Source: JABFRG01 sp038210445 (lineage in GTDB: Bacteria; Myxococcota_A; Polyangia; Polyangiales; Polyangiaceae). Taken from it: 64,000 nucleotides of DNA. Positions 1 to 7,727 of the stretch are shown in pieces. Numbering within the stretch: the stretch's first letter is position 1; every line of letters begins with the position of its first letter. The position numbers and the translations under genes were made by a program. The notes beneath the pieces were generated by a model that was not told the origin of the DNA, made no database searches, and saw only the letters and a program-made list of their open reading frames with translations. The stretch lies in assembly GCA_038210445.1 (NCBI GenBank), contig JBBQWQ010000021.1, positions 62,001 to 126,000 on the forward strand, written 5' to 3'.

Positions 1-774
1 TTCGCCGATCTGGAGCGGGTTCTGGAGAGTGTTTCCGTGCAAGATGCACGAAAGAGCCCAGGGCTATTTTTCGAGCGCTGGGTCGAGAAGGGCGGCCTCC
101 TGGTGGTGAACCATCCGCTGGTCACCGCCCTCCCCTCCGGGCCCTCCATCGCCCGCGCCGACCTCTCCTGGCGCCCGCTCACCGCCCCGGGTCCGGGGTC
201 GGGCGGGCTCCGCGGCGACATCGACGCCATCGATCGCCTGGCGAGTGGCTTCGAGGTGTACAACCTCACCGCCACCCACCTTCGCGACCGGTACCTGCAG
301 GGCGACACCGACAAGACGCTGCTCGCCACCCTGCTCCGCCTCGACCAGGAGATTCCCCTCCGCAATCGCCGCATGACCCCCATCGGCGGCACCGACAGCC
401 ATAGCTACCACCTACGGCCCACCACCTACGTGCTGGCCGAGACGCGCAGCATCGAGGGCGTGCGTGCCGCGGTAGCGGCAGGCCGGACCTGTGTGCGCGC
501 ACCGGAAGCGTGCTCGCTCGAAGCCCGGGTGCCGGACCAAAGATTCGCCGGCTGGTCGCCGCTGGGCGCCAACCTGATCACCGCCGGCGAGGTCGAGCTG
601 CGAGCCACCGGCGACGACATCGAGCTCTACCGCGACGGCGCGGTGGTGGCGACGCCGGCCTCCGGCGCCACGGTGCGGGTGCCGGTACCTGCTGGCAAGT
701 GCTCGGTGCTGCGGGCGCGGGTGGGCAGGGGATTTTCCGCCCCCATCTACGCCAACTGCGACATTCGCACCTGA
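1..774 (+). CDS. PHP-type metal-dependent phosphoesterase-like protein, 3' part
   Basis: The reading frame is open from the first base, so the N-terminus and true start lie outside the window; an internal GTG at 37 is not a credible start. The visible part has NHP near residue 38 and GTDSH near residue 130, resembling the late metal-binding motifs of PHP-superfamily hydrolases (CehA/McbA-like proteins acting on phosphate esters or related substrates). A small beta-rich domain follows, ending in Ala-Asn-Cys-Asp. The gene converges on the DJ-1 pair with a 5-base gap. Family is inferred from motifs and the substrate is unknown. A secreted lipoprotein carrying this domain is possible, but its leader is not visible. 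Confidence 0.7.
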   Translation, partial: FADLERVLESVSVQDARKSPGLFFERWVEKGGLLVVNHPLVTALPSGPSIARADLSWRPLTAPGPGSGGLRGDIDAIDRLASGFEVYNLTATHLRDRYLQGDTDKTLLATLLRLDQEIPLRNRRMTPIGGTDSHSYHLRPTTYVLAETRSIEGVRAAVAAGRTCVRAPEACSLEARVPDQRFAGWSPLGANLITAGEVELRATGDDIELYRDGAVVATPASGATVRVPVPAGKCSVLRARVGRGFSAPIYANCDIRT

Positions 775-779
775 GCGGT

Positions 780-1673
780 TCAGCGCGCGGCGCGCAGCAT
801 GGGCACGAAAGCCTTCACGAAGGCCTCGTCGCTGCTCGGCTGCTGCCCGGTGACAAGCTCGCGATCAACCACCACGTGGCTCGCCCACATGGGTGCAGTA
901 TCCACGTTTCCCCCGGCAGCGCGTAGCGCGTCGTCGGGGTAGAAGCGCACCTTGCCTCCCAAGAAGGCCTGACTGCCGCCCTCTTCCACCGTCTGCTCCT
1001 CGGCTGCGCTGAACACCGTCATGCGGTACCCAGCGTACGGCCAGCCGCGCCGTAGCTCGGCAGTGCGCGCCTCGTCGTGAGCCGCGAGGGCGGCGGCCAG
1101 CTCCTTGGGCTGGGCGGTGGCAGCGAGCAACGCGAGTGGCCCGTGACAAAGGAGACCGGTGGGCCGCTGGTGATCGTGAAACCAGCGCAGCGTCTTTCCC
1201 ACCACCGCGTCGCTCGCCAGATCACCCATGGGCGCGTGCCCACCGGGAACGAACACGCCGCGGTAGCGGTCGAGGCCGGCCGCGACCACATCCCCCAGGC
1301 GGCGTGGATGCAAGAGCTCGGGCAGGCTGGCTTGCAGCGTCTTCATGCGCTGATGGAGCGCGCGATCGCCATGAAAGTACGCAACGTCGTCGGAGTGCAC
1401 GTCCATCACCGACGGCGTTCCTTCGGGGTTCGCGAAAACCAGGCGAACCCCCGCTTCTTGCATAGCGGCGACCGGCACCATGAGCTCATTGAGAAAGTAG
1501 CCGGTCGCGAGCGTCTTGCCGCCTTGCAGGTCGATGGCGTTGCGGCTCGAGAGGATGACCAGCACCGTCGGCGCGTCGGTTTCGGCCTTCACTGCGGCTG
1601 CCGACGGGGCCGCAGACCCGGTCTGGGTGCCGGCATTGCACGCCAGGAGCACAACCAGTGCCAGGGCTTTCAC
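780..1673 (-). CDS. DJ-1/PfpI family lipoprotein (Hsp31-like)
   Basis: A GTG start is chosen because it gives a short hydrophobic leader ending in a lipobox (Leu-Leu-Ala-Cys12), predicting a lipoprotein. The start GTG overlaps the TGA of the upstream gene by 4 bases (GTGA), implying translational coupling. The mature part is a DJ-1/PfpI fold: PGGHAPMGDL near 143-152 and the nucleophile elbow GLLCHGP with Cys176-His177. Known relatives include Hsp31/HchA chaperone-glyoxalase III proteins that detoxify methylglyoxal, and class-I amidotransferase-like proteins. An exported DJ-1 is unusual. Function in carbonyl or oxidative-stress defence is inferred from family and from the cytosolic paralogue beside it. 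Confidence 0.82.
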   Translation of the reverse strand: MKALALVVLLACNAGTQTGSAAPSAAAVKAETDAPTVLVILSSRNAIDLQGGKTLATGYFLNELMVPVAAMQEAGVRLVFANPEGTPSVMDVHSDDVAYFHGDRALHQRMKTLQASLPELLHPRRLGDVVAAGLDRYRGVFVPGGHAPMGDLASDAVVGKTLRWFHDHQRPTGLLCHGPLALLAATAQPKELAAALAAHDEARTAELRRGWPYAGYRMTVFSAAEEQTVEEGGSQAFLGGKVRFYPDDALRAAGGNVDTAPMWASHVVVDRELVTGQQPSSDEAFVKAFVPMLRAAR

Positions 1674-2362
1674 GGGCGCACCTCGGCCGAGCCTTTCAGG
1701 AGCTTCACCACGGCTTCGCCCACCGCCGGCGCCGAGGCCGGGTTCTGGCCGGTCACCAGCCGCTCCGAGACCACCACCTGACTCTGCCAGTTGGGCGCCG
1801 GACGATGCGTGGCGCCGCGCTCCGTGAGACGGTCGGCCAGCAGGAAGGGCACCACCTCGGCCAGCCCCGCCGCGCGCTCTTCCTCGTTGGTGAACGCCGC
1901 TACCTCCTTGCCCGCCACCAGGTACGCGCCCGAGCGCAGGCGAACGTTCACCAGGGCGGCCGGCCCGTGGCACACCGCGGCGACGACGCCGCCCTGTTCG
2001 TAGATGCGCGCCGCCACGCCGGCCAGCGTGGCCTCGTCGGGAAAGTCCCACATGGTGCCGTGACCACCCGCGTAGAAGATGGCGGCGTAGCGCGCCGGAT
2101 CGACGTCGCGGGGAGCGGCGCTGGCGTGGATGCGCGCCAAGGTGGCGGCGTCGTCGAGCAGGCGCGCGTTCACCAGATCCTTGCGATCCACGCCGTCGAG
2201 CGGCACCTCGCCGCCGCGCACCGAGACGAAGTCGACGTCGAAGCCAGCATCGGTAAAGGCGGCCCAGGGGTGGGCTATCTCGGCCAGGTAGGCGCCGGTG
2301 GCCTTGCCGGTGCTGCCGAGCGTCGCGTGGCTGGTGAGGGCGATGAGAATGCGGTGTTTCAT
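1670..2362 (-). CDS. DJ-1/PfpI family protein, type 1 glutamine-amidotransferase-like
   Basis: 230 residues, cytosolic (no leader). The Hsp31/HchA-like triad is visible: Glu28 in TGAYLAE, and Cys131-His132 in AVCHGPAAL. YAGGHGTMWDFPDE lies near 97-110. Members of this family act as glutathione-independent glyoxalase III, deglycase or chaperone, or as uncharacterised hydrolases. It is first in a two-gene operon; its stop overlaps the start of the lipoprotein paralogue by 4 bases. It is transcribed divergently from a LysR regulator, the usual arrangement for LysR-controlled genes, so induction by reactive carbonyl or oxidant is plausible but not shown. ATG at 2362 is the only sensible start. 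Confidence 0.9.
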   Translation of the reverse strand: MKHRILIALTSHATLGSTGKATGAYLAEIAHPWAAFTDAGFDVDFVSVRGGEVPLDGVDRKDLVNARLLDDAATLARIHASAAPRDVDPARYAAIFYAGGHGTMWDFPDEATLAGVAARIYEQGGVVAAVCHGPAALVNVRLRSGAYLVAGKEVAAFTNEEERAAGLAEVVPFLLADRLTERGATHRPAPNWQSQVVVSERLVTGQNPASAPAVGEAVVKLLKGSAEVRP

Positions 2363-2465
2363 GGGATGCTCCTTCTTTCCGAGGGCGTCTCGGTGAAGGC
2401 AATGTGCGCAGCGCCGCGCCCCACCGGTAGCCCATCAGGTGACGTAACAGTTGTTCTCTGGTGTA
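2363..2465. promoter_or_regulatory. divergent intergenic control region, DJ-1 operon / LysR gene
   Basis: About 100 bases separate the divergent starts of the DJ-1 operon and the LysR-family gene. By family knowledge this is where the LysR protein would bind to control both genes. The AT-richest stretch (around 2438-2470) probably holds a promoter core. No clear T-N11-A palindrome could be fixed by eye. Confidence 0.4.
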
Positions 2466-3398
2466 ATGAATTGCATGCGCGACGAAGAAACCACGGGCCA
2501 CCTGGGCCTCGAGAGCACGTTGCCCAATCTGCTTTCGTTCTGTCGGACCTTCGAGCGCGGCAGCTTCACGCGGGCCGCCAAGGCGCTGCGAATCACCCCG
2601 GCCGCCGTGAGCCGCTCGGTGGCGCGGCTGGAGCGCGCTCTTGGCGCGACCTTGTTCCGGCGCACCACGCGCGAGCTGCGCCCCACCGCCAAGGGGCGCG
2701 CCTACTACGAAAAGTGCGCGGCTGCGCTGCGCCTCCTGGCCACCGGCGAGCAAGAGCTCCTCGACGCAGAAGACGGCCCCGCGCCCCAGGGCCTGGTGCG
2801 CGTCAGCGTCCCCACCACCTACGGCCTGCGGAGGCTCTTGCCGCAGATGGGCGGATTCCGCGAGCGCTACCCCAGCATCGAGCTGGAGCTCCACGTGTCG
2901 AACCAGAACATCGACTTCGTGCGCGAGGGCTTCGATCTGGCGGTGCGCATGGGCGTCATCGGCGACGCCGGCATGGTCGCACGCAAGCTCGGCGACTTTC
3001 CCCAAGGCGTGTTCGCCAGCCCGGCGTATCTGGCGCGGCGCGGCGCGCCCGGCAGCGTCGGCGACGTCGCCGCCCACGATTGCATCGCCTTCGTCATGCC
3101 CAGCACCGGCCGCGTACTGCCCTGGTTGTTCGCGTCGCCGAACCGCGAGCTCGTGCCTCCCGCGCAGGTGCGGTGCGCGGAGGATCCCCACGGCGGCATC
3201 GCCCTCTGCAAGGCCGGCCTGGGCCTCTTTCAGACCTACCGGTTCCTGGTGGAAGACGAGGTAGCGCGCGGCGAGCTTTCGGAGGTGCTGCGCGCGCGCG
3301 GCGGCCGCACCCGGCGCTTCTCGCTGCTGTACCCGAAGGACGGCCTGCGCTCGCGGGCCGTGCGGGCGGTGACCGATTTCATCCTCGAGCGCCGCTAG
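2466..3398 (+). CDS. LysR-family transcriptional regulator
   Basis: About 310 residues, the standard LysR length. The N-terminal winged HTH is clear (FERGSFTRAAKALRITPAAVSRSVARLE-like helices near residues 25-55, then LFRRTTRELRPT), followed by a periplasmic-binding-type effector domain to the C-terminus. The ATG at 2466 is used; a TTG at 2451 and an ATG at 2475 are alternatives, and none has a strong ribosome site. It is divergent from the DJ-1 pair and is presumed to regulate it and itself. The effector is unknown. The overall pattern resembles LysR proteins adjacent to oxidoreductase or glyoxalase genes. Confidence 0.93.
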   Translation: MNCMRDEETTGHLGLESTLPNLLSFCRTFERGSFTRAAKALRITPAAVSRSVARLERALGATLFRRTTRELRPTAKGRAYYEKCAAALRLLATGEQELLDAEDGPAPQGLVRVSVPTTYGLRRLLPQMGGFRERYPSIELELHVSNQNIDFVREGFDLAVRMGVIGDAGMVARKLGDFPQGVFASPAYLARRGAPGSVGDVAAHDCIAFVMPSTGRVLPWLFASPNRELVPPAQVRCAEDPHGGIALCKAGLGLFQTYRFLVEDEVARGELSEVLRARGGRTRRFSLLYPKDGLRSRAVRAVTDFILERR

Positions 3399-3524
3399 CC
3401 CTTTCCATGGCTCGCGGATCATCCAAGGCTCACCCCAGAAGCAAGGCGATCTCGCCGGAACGTTTCTGCGCGGTAGTCCTCGGCTGTCGCATCGTATGCT
3501 CACCGTGGTGCAGGAGGCAGGATC

Positions 3525-5066
3525 GTGATCCCCAAGAAGCTGGTGGCCGTGACCACGGTGAAGTCGCTCCCCGAGGGCAAGGCCACGCTGGTCAAGCAAG
3601 GCAAGCGGCGGCTCGCTTGCGTGCGCTCCAAGGGTGCGGTGCACGTGCTGGAAGACGCGTGCCCACACGAAGGTCACCCGCTCTCGATGGGGCTCGTTCG
3701 CGACGGCGTCCTCACCTGCCCTTGGCACAACTGGAAGTTCGAGCTAAGCACTGGCCGCTGCGTGTTCGGGGGCGAGTCGGCGCGGCGCATCGATGCCGAG
3801 GTGCACGACGGCGAGGTCTTCGTGGCGGAGGCCAGGGACGATGCGCGCGATCGCGACCGAATCGAGACCGACATGCGGCGAGCCCTCCACGAGCGCCGCG
3901 TGGACGGCGCTACCCGAGAAGGCCTGAGGCTCGCCCTCCACGACGAGGAGGCGCCGTTCGACCTGCTCCTCGAGGTGGCGTTGGCGGTGGCTCCCTACGG
4001 GCTCGGAGAGCCGGCCTGCGCCGTGGGCGCGGCGCGGCGCTTGATGCGCGCAGGCGTGCTCACGGGCGCCGAGGCACTCGCGGCAACGGCCGAAGCAATC
4101 TGCCGCGCGCCCATGGGTGCGCCCACGCCGGAGGGAGGCCCTGCCGCTTTCGAGGCCGATCGAGACGCCCTGCTCGACGCGCTCCTCGAAGAGCGACGCA
4201 GCGAGGCCATCGCGAGGGCCATCGCCGACGAGCGTCCATTCGAGGAGCTGGCTGCGAGCACGTTCTACCCCTTGGCGTCGCTCAAGCTCTTCGATGGGGG
4301 CCTCGCCGTGGTGCGCATCGCCATGGCCGCACATCTGACGCGGTCATTTCCAGAGCGCGCGGCAGCGTTGCGCGGCGCGACCGCTCGCATGCTGGGTTGG
4401 GCAGTGGCGCGCTCCGACCTCCCGAGCTGGCGCGCCACGCGTGGCGGCATCGCCGAGGCGCTACGCAGCACCCACTTCGTTGAGAGCCGCGAAATACAGG
4501 GAACCTACACGGACCAGCTCCTACTTTCGGAGCGCAAGGCGGTGGCGGCTACGCTGGCGCTGCTCCGCGCGGGGGTCGCCCCGAAGACCCTGCTCCACCA
4601 GGCAGCACAGGCGGCGACGCACAGGCTCGCGCACTACGACGCGCGGTGGTCGATACGCGGCGGCTCCACCGTGACCGTGGCCGAGCCGGTGGTGGGGTTC
4701 CTCTTCGCACGGGCAGCGCAAGCGCTGGAGCTCCCCCCCGATGCGCGATTCGGCGCGCCACTCGCGGTACAGGTGGCGGGCCTCGTGGGTCGACTGGGGC
4801 GGGTCTCATTGCCGGCCCCCGGCGCCGCGGCGCCTACCGGAGAAGCCAGCCGCGACCAGCTACGCGACGTGGTGCTCGCCAGCGCGCTCGCCGAGGCGAA
4901 CCCGGCGATGGCTCTGCTCGCTGCCGATGCGCTCGCCGAAGACCACGCCAGCCAGGAGCTGATTCGGCCGATCCTCGACGAGCCGCGCGGCGCTCGTATC
5001 GCGCGCTTGGCGCTGAACGCCGAGCGCGTGGTTCGCACCCGGAGGCCCCACGACGGCATCGACTGA
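3525..5066 (+). CDS. Rieske [2Fe-2S] domain protein with large helical C-terminal region
   Basis: GTG start preceded by AGGAGG about 8 bases upstream. Residues 1-105 form a Rieske domain with both ligand pairs: Cys46-Pro-His48 (CPHEGHP) and Cys65-Pro-Trp-His68 (CPWHNW). The remaining ~400 residues are Ala/Leu/Arg-rich and predicted mainly alpha-helical, with His-containing helices such as HQAAQAATHRLAH near 355-370; I do not recognise this part with confidence. The Rieske domain most likely passes electrons to, or is regulated with, this fused partner. No oxygenase beta-subunit, ferredoxin reductase or other redox partner is adjacent. Not a classical ring-hydroxylating oxygenase: the mononuclear-iron domain is not evident. 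Confidence 0.8.
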   Translation: MIPKKLVAVTTVKSLPEGKATLVKQGKRRLACVRSKGAVHVLEDACPHEGHPLSMGLVRDGVLTCPWHNWKFELSTGRCVFGGESARRIDAEVHDGEVFVAEARDDARDRDRIETDMRRALHERRVDGATREGLRLALHDEEAPFDLLLEVALAVAPYGLGEPACAVGAARRLMRAGVLTGAEALAATAEAICRAPMGAPTPEGGPAAFEADRDALLDALLEERRSEAIARAIADERPFEELAASTFYPLASLKLFDGGLAVVRIAMAAHLTRSFPERAAALRGATARMLGWAVARSDLPSWRATRGGIAEALRSTHFVESREIQGTYTDQLLLSERKAVAATLALLRAGVAPKTLLHQAAQAATHRLAHYDARWSIRGGSTVTVAEPVVGFLFARAAQALELPPDARFGAPLAVQVAGLVGRLGRVSLPAPGAAAPTGEASRDQLRDVVLASALAEANPAMALLAADALAEDHASQELIRPILDEPRGARIARLALNAERVVRTRRPHDGID

Positions 5067-5116
5067 CGCCGGTCGATTTCGAAATCCGCGAGGCACTCGG
5101 GGCGCATTTCCATGCG

Positions 5117-5605
5117 ATGGCCACCCATTCGAAGTGCAGGATTGCCGCGTTCGTCGCACTCTTTTTCGCCTCGCTTGCTTGCGTGGGCGAAGGAGAAGGC
5201 TTGCCGCCACCCTTGCCACACGATGAAGCTGGGTCTTCTACCGGCGCGGGGTCAGGTGGCGGTGGCGGCGGCGACATCGATGCAAAGGCGAGCGACCCGG
5301 ATGCAGATCTCTACGACGCCGGCCGGCGCGACGCCGCGGAAGATGGCAATCGCTGCATGCCCACGCCCCCGGCATGCCTGCAGGACGCGACCTCGACGTG
5401 CGTCAATCCTTGCCGCGTCACGTACAACCAGTGCAAAGCCAACTGCCCCAACGACGCGAACCTGAGGACCTGCCTCGATGCGTGCTCAGCCAAGCTCGCC
5501 ACCTGCCAAGTGCCGTGCACGGGCGACTGTTCCGTCTGCGCCAACGCCAACGGCAGCTGCACCGGAAGCCAGGACTGCGCGCCCATCGTCTTCAAGGGTC
5601 CGTAG
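5117..5605 (+). CDS. Cys-rich lipoprotein, unknown function
   Basis: 162 residues. The ATG at 5117 gives a leader ending in a lipobox (Ser-Leu-Ala-Cys) near residue 20, then a Gly/Ser/Asp-rich linker with seven consecutive glycines or near so, then a compact Cys-rich domain (about 14 cysteines in the last 80 residues, with spacings such as CVNPCRVTYNQCKANC). This is the typical architecture of small myxobacterial surface lipoproteins; the cysteines suggest a disulfide-knit or metal-binding module. It lies 50 bases after the Rieske gene and may be cotranscribed. No specific family is recognised. Confidence 0.72.
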   Translation: MATHSKCRIAAFVALFFASLACVGEGEGLPPPLPHDEAGSSTGAGSGGGGGGDIDAKASDPDADLYDAGRRDAAEDGNRCMPTPPACLQDATSTCVNPCRVTYNQCKANCPNDANLRTCLDACSAKLATCQVPCTGDCSVCANANGSCTGSQDCAPIVFKGP

Positions 5606-5877
5606 CGGAAAGTTCTCCGTGCCTAGCGTGGTCGACCACGTGCGACGCGTCGTTCCGCACGAAGCGCTGGAGTCGCGCCGACGCTGCGCGATTACCTGGT
5701 GGTGGGCCCGCCCATCGCGGCGGACCGCCCGAGGCTCGACTGCGATCGCGTACTGCCCGGCCTCGATCTGCCGCCGGTGCTGGCGCTTCGCCGCAGACTG
5801 CGTGCAGCCCGTTGCGCACAAAAGAAGTACGGAGCAAACCTTTCGGCTCGCTCCGCTTCAACTTCATGGGCGCTGGT

Positions 5878-7497
5878 TCAGCGAACCGTGATGGGCGTGG
5901 TCGAGGGCTTGTACTTGTTGTCGAGCTCGCCGTCGACCACGCGCAGGGCGTCTTGGCCCCACGAGTAGCCGTAGCCGGTGAACTGCGAGTTCTTGAGGAT
6001 GGTCTTGTAGCTGTTCTGCTTGCCGTCGATGAAGGAGCCGACGAAGCGACCCATGGACTCGCCGCTCTCGTTGACCCAGCTCTCGAGGCCGTTGGTGACC
6101 AGGTCGAGGTTCTGGGTGCCGCCCTCCTTGAGGGGCTTGTAGTCCTTCTCGTAGTAGTTGTACGAGACGCAGCCGTTGATCATGAGCACCTGGTAGCTCT
6201 TGGGAAAGTCGGCGGCGGTGAAGCGGCTGGGGTCGAGGGGGCCGTAGCCGATGTAGGAGTGACCGTTGTAGACGAAGATGTCGGAGGTCTTGATGGCGCG
6301 CTTGTGCGGGGTCGAGTCGGTCTCGGCGCCGAAGTAGCTCTGGAGCTTGATGGTGACCGGCTTGGTCACGCCCTTGATGGTGACCTGCACCGGGGCTTCG
6401 AAGGTGAGCCAGTGCTTGGCCAGGTTGTTCGCGACCGCCGCGCGAACCTTGTCGCGATTGGCGTAGGTGACGCCGGCCGGGTTCTGGCCGTCGAGCTCGA
6501 ACTTCACCAGATCGTCGAAGCTGCCGAAGGCGATGTTCTTACCGTCGACCGTGTACTTGAGAGCGTCGGTCGAGGGCTCGACGCTGGTGAGCTTGAAGCC
6601 GGGGCGCGCCTTGAAGATCTCGCGGAGGCCGCCGTACCACATCTCGTAGCCCTGATCCTCGAACACCTCGTGGCGCTCGCCGGCGGCCCAGTCGGCCATC
6701 ATGCCGCTCACCATGCCGATGACAACCTTGCCCGGCTCCACGCCGCCGGCGTAGAGGCGATCGTACTCGGGGTAGGCGGTCTTGGTGCTGGTGGCGATGC
6801 GGCCGAGCGCCATGCTCACCGGAATGTAGAGGCGGTTGGCTTCGCTCTGCGGCACCACGGTGGCCGAGCTGCCGAGCTTGGCGCGGTCGGCGTCGACCTT
6901 CTGCTGCTCCTTGGCCATGGCGGTCTTGCAGCCGGAGAGCGAGGGGTCGAACACGTACCAGATAGACCCGTTCATGAACTCGCGGGCGTGCTGATCCTTG
7001 GCGGTGCACTCGTCGAAGATGCGCTGGTTCGAGTCGGAGTAGTTGGGGCGAAGGAGCGCCAGCTGGAGCGCCGAGCGGCTGGCCATGGGCACCGGAACCA
7101 CCGCGGAGTCGGTGAAGGTGTACGATACACGGAGCTGGTCGACGCCGGGGTCGCCCGCCAGGTCGGCGTTCTTGACCTTGACCTTGGTCTTCACGAAGGT
7201 CGAGGGGTCCACGTCCTTGAGCTCGCGGCTGTTGACGCCGACGTTGGCTTCGCGCAGGGCGCCGAAGGCCGACTGGGTCTGCTTACGGATGGCGGCGAGG
7301 ATGGTGTAGTCGCTGGCGTTGGGCTCGACGAACACCACGCCGGAGAACTTCAGCTCGCGCTGGCGCGCGGTGAGGCTGGTGAGATCATCTTCGCTGGCGT
7401 CGGTGTCCTCGGCGGCGCCGGAGCAACCCACGGCGGTGGCGCCCAGCGTCAGGGCCAGGAGCGGAAGAGCGACGACAGAAGCGAGCTTGGTCTTCAT
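5878..7497 (-). CDS. lipoprotein with gingipain/caspase-like (clan CD) His-Cys pattern
   Basis: 539 residues from the ATG at 7497; an in-frame upstream start would only add ten residues before a complete signal peptide. The leader ends in a lipobox (Ala-Val-Gly-Cys). The C-terminal half has VYNGHSYIGYG (His413) and, 30 residues later, LMINGCVSY (Cys443), each following a hydrophobic strand. That order and spacing resembles the catalytic dyad of clan CD peptidases (caspases, gingipains). The rest is not recognised. Peptidase activity is therefore an inference from two short motifs; an inactive surface protein is equally possible. It is divergent from the puuD-like gene. Confidence 0.75.
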   Translation of the reverse strand: MKTKLASVVALPLLALTLGATAVGCSGAAEDTDASEDDLTSLTARQRELKFSGVVFVEPNASDYTILAAIRKQTQSAFGALREANVGVNSRELKDVDPSTFVKTKVKVKNADLAGDPGVDQLRVSYTFTDSAVVPVPMASRSALQLALLRPNYSDSNQRIFDECTAKDQHAREFMNGSIWYVFDPSLSGCKTAMAKEQQKVDADRAKLGSSATVVPQSEANRLYIPVSMALGRIATSTKTAYPEYDRLYAGGVEPGKVVIGMVSGMMADWAAGERHEVFEDQGYEMWYGGLREIFKARPGFKLTSVEPSTDALKYTVDGKNIAFGSFDDLVKFELDGQNPAGVTYANRDKVRAAVANNLAKHWLTFEAPVQVTIKGVTKPVTIKLQSYFGAETDSTPHKRAIKTSDIFVYNGHSYIGYGPLDPSRFTAADFPKSYQVLMINGCVSYNYYEKDYKPLKEGGTQNLDLVTNGLESWVNESGESMGRFVGSFIDGKQNSYKTILKNSQFTGYGYSWGQDALRVVDGELDNKYKPSTTPITVR

Positions 7498-7554
7498 GGT
7501 GTATAGATTGAGCACGAACCAGGCCACGTTGTCCTACATCGACACACCACGAAA

Positions 7555-7575
7555 ACATTGAGGAAATTCCAATGT
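7555..7575. promoter_or_regulatory. inverted repeat ACATTG-N9-CAATGT
   Basis: Perfect 6-base arms separated by 9 bases, in the divergent spacer between the clan-CD-like lipoprotein and the urate oxidase gene. The symmetry and local AT richness fit an operator for a dimeric regulator, but no regulator gene is adjacent. Confidence 0.35.
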
Positions 7576-7601
7576 CGGAGGGCACCGAGTGGATACTTTG
7601 G

Positions 7602-7629
7602 GATCCGGTAGGATAGTGTGTGATCCGGT
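7602..7629. repeat. direct repeat GATCCGGT, 20-base period
   Basis: GATCCGGT occurs at 7602-7609 and 7622-7629, exactly 20 bases apart (about two helical turns), about 100 bases upstream of the urate oxidase start. The spacing would put two bound proteins on the same DNA face, and a TAGGATAGT -10-like stretch lies between the copies. Confidence 0.35.
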
Positions 7630-7727
7630 CGGCACGGAAAACCACACGCCGCGCCGATGCCTTTCGCGGCCCGCGACCCTAACTCCCCGATGCCCCGTTT
7701 CGGCGTGTGCTACGCCGCTCCCTCCCC

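Noticed and set aside
780..3728. 982-codon minus-strand open frame across the DJ-1 and LysR genes
   Set aside because: Only its last ~297 codons are real (the DJ-1 lipoprotein). The rest is antisense to LysR and Arg/Ala/Gly-rich, a GC artefact.
1658..4483. 941-codon plus-strand open frame
   Set aside because: It runs antisense to the DJ-1 genes and out of frame through LysR and Rieske, with Arg-rich low-complexity translation.
5606..5877. small gene in the spacer before the gingipain-like lipoprotein
   Set aside because: Frames are open on both strands but none has a start site, leader or recognisable motif.
5374..7506. 710-codon plus-strand frame antisense to the gingipain-like lipoprotein
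   Set aside because: Val/Leu/Gly/Ala-rich mirror of the minus-strand gene; no domain, no leader.
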